Below are positions 25,201 to 35,575 of a stretch of 64,000 bases of DNA, one piece after another (within the stretch, counting starts at the first letter, position 1; each line of letters starts with the position of its first letter). Below the pieces are notes generated by a model. It was not told where the DNA came from. It made no database searches and saw nothing but the letters and a program-made list of their open reading frames with translations. Location of the stretch: assembly GCF_030272615.1 (NCBI RefSeq), contig NC_081411.1, forward strand, positions 156,140,971 through 156,204,970, read 5' to 3'. Source of the stretch: Cryptomeria japonica. Its lineage: Eukaryota > Streptophyta > Pinopsida > Cupressales > Cupressaceae. Position numbers and translations under genes: made by a program.

Positions 25201-26182
25201 AATATAAGTGAATTTGGCTCCTTGTCAGTTTCATCCAAAGATACATAAATTTGAGGACTAAAATTATAATACAAATAGATTTATCATATTGTAATGAAAA
25301 ATATTTACTAGTCATATTTTTTATTGATTGAAACATTCAATTGTTGATCTTTAACTTACTCTTAAAGTTGTTAGATTATTCCAATATTAATATAATTTCA
25401 CTCTCTTTGGGGCTTGATTTCTAACTTTGTAGATGCAAATATCTCTGGTGATGCTGAAAAGATTCGACATGCAACCTCAGACATGATCCATGATTTTCCA
25501 AAGCCCTTTGCAAAATTGATAAAAGCAAGTCCAACAGAATCCATTAGTTATGCAGATATGAAGGTGAGGTTGGTGTGGCCATGGATGAAGCTCCTACTTG
25601 GTAAAGCAAATGGAAGTGTGACACTTGTAGGAGATGCACTCCATTCAATGACCCCTGATCTTGGTCAAGGTAAAATGACTTTGAAGTTATCCTTTACCAA
25701 ATGGTTTGTAGGTTTTTCTTAAAGTCTATTAAATTTTTAGAGTAGAATCCTTATCGTATTATTAATTTGACAATAATATTTTTGCATTTTTATTGCTATT
25801 ATTTAAGAATAAGTGTATTGGATTATGATTTTAATTCTGTGTGCAATTGGGTTCATTTATTATAGGTGCATGTTCTAGTTTGGAGGATGCAATAGTGCTT
25901 GGAAGGTGTCTTGGAGAAACTATGAAAAGCATAAATACAGTACAATGGGGAGAGGAAGAAGAGAAAAAGATAGAACGGTGTTTCAACAAATACTTGCAAG
26001 AGAGGAGATGGAGAGTGTTTACCCTTGTCAATGCAGCATTAATCATAGGAATTGTGAACGAAAGATCCTCTAAAATCATTCATTTTTCCCGTGATAAGAT
26101 TTTATTTCCCTTGTTCTCCATGTCATATTTAAGGCATTTTGCAGACTTTGATTGTGGAAATCTGAAAGCCAAATACTCCTGA
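13289..26182 (+). CDS. FAD-dependent monooxygenase (plant MO1/CTF2A-like), 5'-incomplete, four visible exons
   Basis: Exons 13,289-13,469, 13,642-13,870, 25,433-25,669 and 25,866-26,182 join in frame (intron phases 2 before the first, then 0, 1, 1) with GT-AG borders and no internal stop, giving 320 residues to a TGA stop. Exon A reads RCIERIKFIETLAKELP and GTIRFSSKVV. Exon B has ILIGCDGVYSVV, the DG motif contacting FAD and NAD(P)H. Exon C ends with GDALHSMTPDLGQG, the GD motif binding the FAD ribityl chain. Exon D continues ACSSLEDAIVLGRCL. These match plant class A flavin monooxygenases, usually about 400 residues. The missing 80-100 N-terminal residues, with the GxGxxG motif, should be in an upstream exon not found here. 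The substrate cannot be predicted. Intact splice sites and frame argue for a living gene; without exon 1 this is not proven. Confidence 0.87.
15550..15832 (-). pseudogene. Ty1/copia gag N-terminus inside intron
   Basis: From an ATG at 15,832 the minus strand reads KMFNGG-like KFNGGNFEL, a stop, then KIKMEAILIDRNIYL. This corresponds to the plant copia gag start (FNGxNFxLWK.KMEALL.D). Several stops follow. It lies about 110 nt downstream of the primer-binding site at 15,939-15,950, the expected spacing, so LTR, PBS and gag belong to one element inserted antisense to the host gene. Confidence 0.7.
15939..15950 (-). other. primer-binding site (initiator tRNA-Met type)
   Basis: The minus strand reads TGGTATGAGAGC, 11 of 12 matches to the TGGTATCAGAGC site used by most plant copia elements. 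A gag start lies just downstream and an LTR-like sequence just upstream in the sense direction. Confidence 0.7.
15969..16824 (-). mobile_element. copia LTR inside the monooxygenase intron (limits approximate)
   Basis: Sequence upstream (sense) of the PBS. It contains the GGGAAAACCC-type segment near 16,110 often seen in plant copia LTRs. A candidate TGTTG start lies at minus-strand position 16,824. The partner LTR was not found, so both limits are tentative. Confidence 0.45.
16950..17300 (+). repeat. direct repeat copy A
   Basis: Matches, with many substitutions, a second copy that is split between about 19,530-19,645 and 22,025-22,265. Shared landmarks include CTTGCTTGAATATTGAG, AACAACTTAAGAC and ATGTCCCCTT. 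The two copies may be LTRs of one decayed element, or two insertions of one repeat. Confidence 0.65.
17300..19530. other. no gene recognised between the repeat copies
   Basis: AT-rich intronic DNA between direct repeat A and the first half of copy B. If the repeats are LTRs this is the internal region, but I see no gag or pol motif on either strand. Confidence 0.35.
19645..21557 (-). other. unassigned segment downstream of LINE RNase H
   Basis: Several minus-strand frames are open (20,347-20,571, 20,863-21,168, 21,071-21,268), but I could not match them to a family. Strand composition (G+T-rich on the minus strand) and position suggest LINE-derived coding sequence, possibly an ORF1. This is a guess. 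Confidence 0.3.
21558..22020 (-). pseudogene. LINE RNase H domain remnant
   Basis: Minus-strand translation reads LNFDSSSKGKSGKASEEGIIRD near 22,000, in two adjoining stretches, the start of a plant LINE RNase H domain. Further on it reads VRLIHALREGNKSIDGLANMG near 21,740, its C-terminal block. The second part is an 88-codon open frame; stops lie between them. This domain removes RNA from RNA-DNA hybrids during retrotransposition. The upstream RT is not present. Confidence 0.7.
22350..24290 (+). other. G+T-rich segment, unrecognised, probably element-derived
   Basis: The plus strand is strikingly G+T-rich compared with its surroundings, with short open frames (22,354-22,659, 23,646-23,867 and others) but no motif I recognise. 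A stretch near 24,020-24,060 (TTTTGATTAAGTAATATTG then GGGCCTCGAGACCC) resembles the 3' end of plant LINE transcripts. A decayed retroelement is the likeliest reading. Confidence 0.35.
24291..25432. other. AT-rich intron end, nothing recognised
   Basis: No coding motif, array or repeat noticed before the exon at 25,433. Confidence 0.5.
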
Positions 26183-28420
26183 GAGTGAATACAAACATTT
26201 GCATTCAAAAAAGAAAGTTGTAAAGAATAGTAAGACAGTAAATGGGTTAAGGAAACCAACTCAATGTTATCAGAACCCTTACCAATTTTTTGCCTATCTC
26301 CTTATGAAATAATCTAAATCATTTTATTTCTTGTTTTTAAGATTCAAGATAATATATTCTCACATATTAAAATTGGCAAAGCCTATTTGATATTTTTCAA
26401 TAGATTTTAAATTTATTTGAGTCCATCCATGTGTGAATATATTTTTATGAAATTATTATATAGGGTGAAAGACAATGCATATTCACATATCAAGGAAGCC
26501 TCTGCCCTCTCTAGAATCCAGTCTCTGTGAATTTTTGGTGAGCAATTGGAAGAACTAATCTGAAGAATCATACTATATATAGCAGTGCATTCAACCAAAA
26601 TACTAAATACTTAACATTAAACATTACTAAGCTTATCATACTATCAGCCATAGTTACAAAGAATGGTAATCTTTGACTTCACTACTAGGGTTTTTTTCAT
26701 TACATATGGTATATATCCTATTATATGGTATGAACTAAACCTCAAGTAATATGTCAGCATACAGATAAGAACTAAATACAGAATATGTCTTATTCATGCA
26801 TTTATAAAAGAAACCCATCAACTATTAAACCTATATTCAATGTTGAGAGGACAAAAAAAATTTGTAATAACATTTCATACTAGATAAACTAGTAAGTTTA
26901 ATCGACACCTAGAGTTATTATGGGTTTTGAAGCATATTGTTAAAAAATACCACTTGAGGAAAAAGGAAATTCCTTAATGCAGAGAACAAGAATAACTCAA
27001 ATGAGTACTTTCTAACATGAGTTCTCAGAATTCACAAATATAGAAATATTTAAACTTGAAATAAAATAGTCAAATTTTCGTATAAATATGTCATAGAAGC
27101 TCTCAAGTTCAATGTCTTTGGAGCAAAATGTTGATAGTGTAAGTTACATACCACCGAATTGAGAAAACAAAGAGTTTCACCACTTTTTTCTCTAACTCGA
27201 TCCTTCCTCTTTCTTTTTTCCTCTTTCTCTTCTTTATTTTTTCTAAGGTCCCTATTATACTTCCTAGTTTTCGTACATCATTTCCATACCATTCACTCCC
27301 ATAGACATGAAAATGACCTCAATAACTTAACTTAACATGAAGTAATTACATTCTAATACCATTATTGTGTCCACTATGTGGACTTAAGCTCTCAGATCAT
27401 TGCATGGATCTTAACATAGTATCTATATATAGATTTATGATCTTCCATATATATTGTAAGCAACAGGGTCAGTCAAATGACCTAGACCATAACTCAATAT
27501 AATGCAAACTCTCCCTTCTATAAACTCTTGAGGTGGCACACTAGGCTCAAACAAGCCCATCCCTAGGGTAGCCAATGTAGAGGGAATTAATCTTAAGACC
27601 TACAAAGGATGAACCAAAATCTCTTAACTAATTATACTCATCTTTTGAACTATAAATATACAACAATAATATATATAAAAATAATGCATAATATGTGTAT
27701 GTCAAATTATTAGACACCATACCCTTTCAATTTGAACAAATTCATACTTAGGATATAAACACATCAATCATCAAATCAAGAAAAAGAGTAAATCATGAAG
27801 AATGCCAATAATTTAACTTTACTAAAAACTTTGTCAAACACAATATACAATCAACTCTAAGCAATATTCAAATCCAAAACAACCATCATGTAGATAGCAG
27901 GTGTGTTCTCTATTCTGATGATGGTTTTGGTATTTATTTATTTCAAGGGTAAAATATTAGCTTACTTCCTCCTCATCAAACTAGTGGAGTACTTAGTCTT
28001 ATAGAAAGTTATACATCCACATAAATCTTTTAAAATATAAACATGGTATTCCTTTCCATTTCTATGACATAAGTTTGCATAAAATCATCAATCCATTATA
28101 TATTTAACTGACATGAAAGTTAAACTAAAAAATATCCTAATTGATCCTAATTAATGTTTTCAAGCATAGAACTAAAATAAACAACAAAATAACATAGCCT
28201 AGAGATATAGGGAAAAGTGGGATGTATCATCTTCCCCTACTTCAAAATCATGATTCCAAACGATTAATTTCAGACAACATAAAAGTAACATAAATATTCG
28301 TATTTTTTTATTTCTATGAAAAATGTCTAATTATCAAACAAATTTGCAAAATTCTACATAATTTTATTATTATCCTCCTAGGTGGCACTTGCCTATACAT
28401 ATTTGTCCCATTATACCTTG
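26183..28420. other. 3' flank of the monooxygenase gene; no gene recognised
   Basis: AT-rich intergenic DNA after the TGA stop. AATA-rich stretches may serve for polyadenylation, but none stands out. The part next to 28,420 lies where the 3' LTR of the gypsy remnant would be. A purine stretch (minus-strand TAGGAGGATAATAATAA, about 28,370-28,385) could be its polypurine tract. Confidence 0.4.
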
Positions 28421-28422
28421 CA

Positions 28423-29282
28423 TTAAGTAGCATCTTTCTTATTTAGGTGGAGCATGTGAACCTTGATCACTCTAAGATGCTTGATTGTGACCTCTCTTGA
28501 AACAACATTCCAATAAATAATGTGATCAAAACAAGAAAAATATCCTCTTAAATAAGACACATGGAATATATTATGCATATGAGATAGAGCTAGTGGTAGA
28601 GCTACTATGTAGGCAATTAGTTTAAAACCTTCGAAAACCTTCAGAGGACCCATGTATCTTGGTGCTAACTTTGCAACCTTGCTAAAAAAATGGGCTTTTT
28701 GTGGCTCCACTCTTAACATAAATTTATCTCCTACAAAGAAAATTCTCATTGTAAACTTGAGACCAATATATCTTTTATCATGTCATTTATTTTAGCTAAT
28801 TTATCTTTCTAATTATATTAATTTGCTATCCTATTTTGATAGATTTTTGACCTTAGGCTAATCCTATCTTCTAGCTAATTTTGTAATCATATTAATCTAC
28901 TCTTTTATTTTGATAGATTTTCTACCAAAGGCATGAGAATAATTATTGTATGAAAACTTGACTAGTGTTAGGTACTCCTCCCACTTATAATGTAGATCCC
29001 TACAATACATTGATAAAAAATTCTCTAGCACTTGATTGAATCTTTTAATTTTATTATCTACCTTTGGGTTATAATTTTATCTTATATTCAATCCAGTTCC
29101 CATTACTAAAAAAAGGATTACAAAAACCTCGAAGTCTTCTACATATCCCTATTACAGATTATTTTATGATAACTCTATGTAATCTAAAGACTCCCTACAT
29201 AAATTTTCTTGCAATTATAAGTTTCCCATCAATAAGGTTTTCCTAGTATGAAAAGGTCCAACTTAGCAAGTTTATCAACTAC
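28423..29282 (-). pseudogene. Ty3/gypsy integrase, core and C-terminal domain
   Basis: The open part (28,423-28,749) reads KLAPRYMGPLKVFEGF, ALPLALSHMHNIFHVSYLR: the SH3-like integrase C-terminus and its HNVFHVS motif. Further upstream the decayed frame gives RFNQVLENFLSMY and WEEYLTLVKFSYNN, part of the catalytic core, and near 29,270 YGLVVVDKLAKLDLF, the start of the core around the first catalytic Asp. The frame is broken. At about 29,283 it joins copia integrase sequence in the same orientation. Confidence 0.8.
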
Positions 29283-30490
29283 CACCAATCCATAGGAGTA
29301 TGAACAAACCATAATTCATAAGGAGTCTTACTAGCATCACCTTTGATATGCACTGGGTTAAAAGTGTAAATAGTAGTACTCACAACTTCTCTCCAATAGA
29401 CATGCAAAACATTTCCTTCAATCATCATTGTCCTAATAGATTCCTGAATGGTTCTATTCTTCCTTTCCACAACTCCATTCTGGTGAGGGGTTCTCAGAGT
29501 AGATAACTTTCTCATTATCCTATGCTCTTTAAAGAATGTCTTGAACTCACTAGACATGAATTCACCAACTTTGTCAGATCTTAGACACTTCAGCTTCAAT
29601 CATGTCTCTGTCTCAACCATTGCTTTCAAAATATTGAATTTCTCTAAAGCTTCAAAATTCTCCCTTAAGAAAGTAACCCACATCATCCTAGAATAATTAT
29701 CATTCAACAACATGAAATATCTAACTCTTTGCAAATTTCTGACTCTAGAGGGACCACACAAATTAGTATGCACAAGATCCAACAAACCTTTGGAAAAATG
29801 CTTTTTAATTTTGAAAGAAACTCTATTTTTCTTTCCCAATTGACATTCTTTATATATAGAGTTACCAGGCTTCATCAATTTAGGAAGATCTCTTACTGCC
29901 TAAGTAGAACTTATCCTAATCATGCTATCAAAATTTACATGACACATCCTTCTATGCCACAACCAATTTTCATCAATTTGAGTAATCAAGTATCTTTTGC
30001 CAGTAGGATTCAAGTGAAAGATATTACCTTTTGGACCTTTGTACCTAATGGAACTCATTCCTGCATCTACTCAAGATTCTACACTTCCCATTCTTGAATT
30101 AAAGATCATATCCCTTGTCAACCATCTGTCCAACACTCAAAATATTATGCTTTAGGACTTCTACATACAAGAAATCATCAGTATTGTGCTTACCATCAAG
30201 AGAAATGGAACCTCTACCACGAATTATACAAACTTTGTCATCACCAAACCTAAAAAACACCACCATCATACTTTTCCAAGATCACAAACTTTTTTCTTAT
30301 CAGCTATCATATGAAGAGAGAATCCATTGTCAATCACCCATTCATCCTTCTCTTCAACTTGTGTAGTGAAAGCTCTTTCCTCATTAATGCATCTAGCATA
30401 ATTAGTAGGTTTTGGATCATCTTCCTTGATAGCAATGAACAACCATTTGTTATCACTTGAATTTACTTTATCATATTCATCATCTATCAC
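29283..30490 (-). pseudogene. Ty1/copia protease and integrase, truncated before RT
   Basis: Three open stretches follow the copia order. 30,490-30,266 has EWVIDNGFSLHM, the protease segment, with D-N-G in place of D-S-G. 29,878-29,600 has the pre-integrase and LLDLVHTNLCGPSR, the core start. 29,599-29,279 has TPHQNGVVERKNRTIQE and TPYELW, the core end. RT and RNase H should follow but are replaced by gypsy integrase at about 29,283. The domains are among the better preserved in the window, with only a few stops. Confidence 0.87.
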
Positions 30491-31402
30491 AACTTCATTA
30501 GTAGAATAATAACATCTCTTCTAAAATTTAGGCTTATAGGTTTTCTTAGGAACTCTTTCTGGACACCTTGAAGAAAAATGTCCATCTTATTGCATGAAAT
30601 AAATTTGAGGGGGAACTTCCCTTCATACTTATAAGCTCCCTTAGGAAATCTTTTGGCAATCAACACTTTGAGCTCCTCAATCTCTCGCTCTTCTTCTTCA
30701 ATTTCCTTCATCTCTTTCTCATATCTAGATATCCTACTTGAAGAACTTTCACCTAGATCAAATATTTGCTTGTCCTTTCTAGATTCAATGGCATTGAATG
30801 CAATTCTACCTTAGGAAGAGAATCACCAAATTCAGTCAATTCAAAGGTTGATATCTTACCAATCAACATGTCTCTGGTCACAACACTCATGGTCTAGATT
30901 TCCTCAATAGAAACAACTTTATCTTTGTAGGATGCAGGTAAGGATCTCAGCACTTTAGCAACACTATCTGATTCTTCCAACTTTCCACCAGCACATCTGT
31001 TATTGCACATAAGTTCATTCACCTTCTATATAGAGGAAGTAATGTTCTCATCTTTTCCCATCCTTAACATCTCATACTTTCCTTTTAGGATTTTTAATTA
31101 GAAATCTTCACATAGTTGTCTCCTTCATGTAGGGTTTCCAATTTCTTGCAGATCTCATGAGCAATCTACAATTCTATTACATTTATCATTTTAGAATCAG
31201 TTAGAGCACTCAATAATTATTTCTTAACCCTGGTATTTTATTTGGCTTCTAGAGTTGAAGAACCTTTTGTAGGAACAATATATATATTTTTTGTATCTCT
31301 CAAGTAATCTCCACCAATGCATCTCAAGTGACACTCGATCCGGTTCTTCCAAAGAGAATAATTTGTTCCATCAAATCTTAGACTCTCCTTGTAAGTCGCC
31401 AT
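30491..31402 (-). pseudogene. Ty1/copia gag
   Basis: Starts at an ATG on the minus strand at 31,402 (MATYKESLRFDGTNYSLWK), 42 nt after the PBS, which supports this start. The decayed remainder includes a knuckle remnant near 30,560 reading GHFSSRCPER in which the leading cysteines are lost. The piece 30,487-30,711 remains open but is glutamate-rich and shifted. Several stops interrupt the protein. Confidence 0.8.
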
Positions 31403-31443
31403 ATCAAATCACCTAAAGCTATTAAAATTCTCTAAAGGAACTA

Positions 31444-31455
31444 GCTCTGATACCA
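31444..31455 (-). other. primer-binding site, initiator tRNA-Met
   Basis: The minus strand reads TGGTATCAGAGC, a perfect match to the standard plant copia PBS. It fixes the 3' end of the copia 5' LTR a few bases away, near 31,459, and the gag start on the other side. Confidence 0.9.
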
Positions 31456-31458
31456 ATT

Positions 31459-32500
31459 GATGAAAATGGGGCACAAAACTAAGAGGGGGGGGTGAATCAA
31501 TTGTCACCAAATTTTACAGCAACTTACAATAATCTCAGATCTGATAATTAGCAGTGAAAGCATAAATCAACAATACAACATGAACACACATAGTACCAAT
31601 ATTTTGACATGGGAAACCCAGTCAAGGGAAAAACCATAGTGGGAACCTACTCACGATATGATGATACCTCGTTAAAGTACATGAAATATTACAATGGGGA
31701 ATGCACATGCATTCAGGCACACTTCCTAGAGGTCACTGTTAAAAAATAACAAAGGGCTACAACACTAGGAAGGCTCACTACCTTACAAATATATTTAGAT
31801 CACTTTCAGAAAATTGTGAACTGACAAATAGCATCCTCTATGCCTGGTTATAGTTCTGGTTAAGCACATACCATCTCTCACACTTCTTCACACTTTTTCT
31901 CTACTACTGAAAGATTAATAGTTTATTCACACATCACACACATCTGCAACATACCCAATAACAAAGATATTACATTAATTTATACATGGCATCAAACTTG
32001 GACCAATATCATTAAGGTTGCCTCAACACATATCACCTAAATACAAAATATAACCATACATGCTACAACATCATATTTGGACCAAAACAATGTTAGCTAA
32101 GACATAGCATGGACCTAAATCACCACCTTGAATAAGGAACACCTCCAATAGTTATGCATCAAACATCCACAACATACTACAATCACCATGTTAGCCAAGA
32201 ACATGAATAATACCATTGGACTAAAAAAACATCAATAACATGCTCACCGATCAATGCAGACCACTAACATGAATAAAATATGATCTAGAAATATCCACAA
32301 GCATCCTAAATTACTGCAACAACATCCACACCCACTTAATATTACTAGAATCACATCATCATCATACCAAACTTCAAGAACATTAATTGAGCTGATTGTC
32401 AACCTAGAAAAGTCACTTATGGAGCTCCAAACCATGAACCACTTGAATCAAGGACACACATCAAAGTCCCAAACATAATCCCAAATCCGCAAACCAAGAT
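31459..32500 (-). mobile_element. copia 5' LTR (right limit undetermined)
   Basis: Begins next to the PBS, with LTR end ...TCATCA in the sense direction. It contains the AAGAGGGGGGGGTGAATCA tract and a GGGAAACCC plus GGGAAAAACC pair (31,610-31,640), both usual near the R-U5 end of plant copia LTRs. Somewhere before 32,994 it meets the 3' LTR of the neighbouring gypsy element. I could not place that junction. Confidence 0.6.
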
Positions 32501-32994
32501 ATTACAATGCGGAACAATATAGATCAAAATACTGAACATTGGCAACACTGAACAACAAGAAAAATGGTCACAACACAAATATTCATAACTCACTCAAATC
32601 TTCATATGAACCTTTGAAACTTGCATATAATAAACTAGAGATAATTATATATAAATGCTTTAATCTGCAAACACTGATCATCAATATACAACATGAACCA
32701 ACTAGCTGAAATTCACTACAACACTCCACTAGATAGAGAAAATATGTTGATAGAAATTACAACACATCTCTCAAATATCATTAAGGCACATGTTTGCAAC
32801 AATCAACCAAACATCCAATAGTATCAATCATCCTCATGAATCATCAAATAACATATGTTCACATAAGTATCTAGCCTCAATGATATCATCAAAGGTAAAG
32901 ATAGAATCATAAATAATCATCAAAGCATCAAACACATGTCTGAATAACTCTATCGATGCATAAATCAAAATGCAAATCTAGGAGGAACACTACA
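32501..32994 (-). mobile_element. gypsy 3' LTR start (truncated)
   Basis: In the sense direction a TGTAGTG start at 32,994 directly follows the polypurine tract. The matching terminal sequence seen beside the PBS at 37,072 was not found here, so the LTR seems truncated by the copia LTR. Confidence 0.5.
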
Positions 32995-33008
32995 TCCTCT
33001 CCCCTTTT
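32995..33008 (-). other. polypurine tract
   Basis: The minus strand reads AAAAGGGGAGAGGA followed immediately by TGTAGTG. This is the plus-strand primer arrangement expected at the 3' LTR of the gypsy element. Confidence 0.75.
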
Positions 33009-34500
33009 CCTAGGCTTACTCTTGAAAGCTTAAGAACAAATGGGGGTAAAGCTCTCTCATCCTCCCATGTTGCTGAATAATCATCACTTGGATCCCATTA
33101 GACCCTTACCTATTCCATGTCCTGACCCTTGAGGGTTAGCCCTCAACATTGAAGAATGCACACAGGCTCCAAAGAAATCTTCCCATCCTTGACCTACAAT
33201 GAAAGCCAATCTAAAACATGTGATATATTAGAATCTGATAAGGCCTCAGAATAGACACATGAAACACATCATGGATATGGGACATGATAGTTTGCAATGG
33301 AAGGTGATATGCTATAGGACCAATCCCCTCCAAAATCTTAAAAGGTCCTACAAATCGAGGTGCCAACTTAGAGCCTTTTCCATAATGGATATGACTCTTT
33401 CACAGACACACTCTCAAAAACATCTTGTCTACTACCAAAAAATGCATGTCCACACAATGAGCATCTGCATAATTCTTCTGTCTATCCTGTGTTGCTATCA
33501 AATTCTCTCTAATAGACCTCACCTTCAGCTCCATGTCTTGCAAAATCTTTGAAACAAGAAGTACAATGTCCTCCAAATGATCCCAACTCAAGGGTGTCTG
33601 ACATGGTCTATTGTATAATGCCATAAATGGGGACATTCCAATCAAACAATGATACCCATTGTTATAGGAAAACTCTACCAAATGAATGTAATCCTCCCAT
33701 CTAGTCTACTGATCCATGAGATACATTGTCAACATATCCTCCAACACTTGATTAACCCTCTCTGTCTAGCTATTTGTCTTGCGATGATATGTCGAACTGA
33801 AGTTTAGTTGCACTCCTAAATCATATTGAAGTGAACACTGGATCATGATATCATACGATCTATTGAGGAATACCATGCAACCTCACTATTTTCTCCATGA
33901 AAATACAATCCACTACCATTGTTGTGTATGAAGATCTAATTGGAGAGAAGTGTGCTACCTCGGTCAACCTATCAATGATGACCATGATAGCATCATGATG
34001 TCATAAAGACATAGCTAAACCAATGATAAAATCCATAGATATGATGTCCCATTTCCACTTTGGAACCATGTTTGACTGCAATAAACCTACTGGATACTGG
34101 TGCTCTGCCTTTGCCCACTAACACTCTAAGTAACATGACACATAATCTACTATATCTCTCCTCATGCCTTCCTAATGATATAATTGTCACAAATTTGCAT
34201 GCATCTTCTTGATACCTGGATGTTTCGAGTAAGGTACATGATGGACCTCTGATAAGATCAATGCTTGAAGACCATCTGAATGTGGAACATTTATGCATCC
34301 CAAATGTTGAAGAAGACCGTTGGACTCCAAAGAGTAAATTACATATTTTCCATCCAAAGTTCTCCCTGATGCAATCTTTTCTCTAGCCTCCAGATACCAA
34401 CCATCTAAAGTAAGGACACTAAGTATCCCACTCCTCAAGTCTACACTGTGATTCATCACTAAGACCTCATGCCTCATGTGACTCAAGGCCTTTTATACCA
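33009..34500 (-). pseudogene. Ty3/gypsy integrase
   Basis: HPGIKKMHANL near 34,190 marks the zinc-binding N-terminal domain. The core follows with WDIISMDFI and VIIDRLTEVAHF. FSYNNGYHCLIGMSPFMALY lies in 33,400-33,681 at the end of the core. The region about 33,040-33,110 reads SATWEDERALPPF-like residues, matching the conserved end of gypsy polyproteins before the PPT. Stops and shifts occur throughout. A chromodomain is not evident. Confidence 0.82.
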
Positions 34501-35140
34501 CATTATCCTTTCCCTGAATGTATCTACCTCAAAATCATACTCACGTAAGAACTCCATCCAACGTTGCTGCCTAACATTCAAGTTCAACTATGTGAAAATG
34601 TATTGCAAACTATGGTGATCATTGTATTGCTCAAACCGATGCCCAAGAAATAAATGTCTCCAATGAACCAAAGCATGTACCATTGCCACTATCTCTAAAT
34701 CATGAGTAGGATAATTTAACTTATAATATTTGATCTTACAATGACTCGTATGCGATCACTCTACCATCTTGCATCAAAGATGCTCCAAGACCCTCTATGG
34801 ATGCATCCTTGTATACCAAAAAATCACACAAAGGATCCGCTACTGCTAGAATAGGTGCACTAGCCTGATGCTCCTTCAAGATTCAAAAATTTATCTCACA
34901 CTGATCAGACCATACAAACTTCTTCCCTTTCCTCTAAAGAGAAGTGACAGGCTAAGCAATCCTCAATAAATCCTGAACAAATTTGAAATAATAACCTACA
35001 AGTCCCATAAAGCTACAAACCTCACCCACTGTAGCCTGAATCTTAGAGGGATCCACTGTGATACCCTCTCTTGATATGACATGACCAATATATCTCACCT
35101 TTGTATGGAAGAACTCACACTTTGCCATATTAGCATACAA
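34501..35140 (-). pseudogene. Ty3/gypsy RT end and RNase H
   Basis: The stretch 34,952-35,140 reads MYANMAKCEFF, YIGHVISREGITVDPSKI and FMGLVGYYFKFV, the RT thumb/connection. Decayed RNase H sequence follows to about 34,500. It continues directly from the RT palm segment in the neighbouring open frame (35,150-35,575). Confidence 0.8.
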
Positions 35141-35149
35141 CTGTTTATC

Positions 35150-35575
35150 TCAAGGACACGACAAAACCGGCCTCATGTGCTCCTCATGCTCCTCCACTGA
35201 TCTCGAGAAAACCAATATATCATCCAAGAATACAAGCACAAACCTGTCAAGATATGTCTTGAAAACTCCATTCATCAAGATCATAAAAACTGATAGAGCA
35301 TTAGTGAGACCAAAAGGTAACATTGTGAACTCATAATGTCCATATCTAGTGGAAAATATTGTACAATGAATATTCGCCTCATGAATCCTAAAATGTACAA
35401 TGGAATCAATTGCCACCTTGGACCCCATGGCCAACTCAACCTGCCACCTATCACCTTGCTTTGCCACAACAAGCTCACATCGCTCTACTACTGAAGGAGA
35501 AATGAAAGAATCAGAATTACCCGAGTCAAATATTACTAAGCAAGAGATACCACCTATCTCACCTATAGTCTCCAC
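35150..35575 (-). pseudogene. protease-RT fusion caused by in-frame internal deletion
   Basis: One open 141-codon stretch begins with the retropepsin active site [18 protein letters not shown] (about residues 13-30, D-S-G intact). It then passes without a stop into [29 protein letters not shown] and [12 protein letters not shown] of the RT palm. In full-length elements the rest of the protease, the linker and the RT fingers, roughly 200 residues, lie between these blocks. They have been removed near residue 62 without shifting the frame. The catalytic LDD remains, but the RT lacks its N-terminal half. Confidence 0.82.

Larger units (their letters stand above)
13871..25432 (+). other. 11,562-nt intron of the monooxygenase gene
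   Basis: Donor GTACAA at 13,871 and acceptor ending TTTGTAG at 25,432. Joining the flanking exons restores codon GAT and gives a protein that matches the family without a gap, so no exon is missing inside. The intron is packed with transposon debris: copia LTR and gag at 15.5-16.8 kb, repeats at 16.9-17.3 and 19.5-22.3 kb, and LINE RNase H at 21.6-22.0 kb. Introns of this size are common in conifers. Confidence 0.85.
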
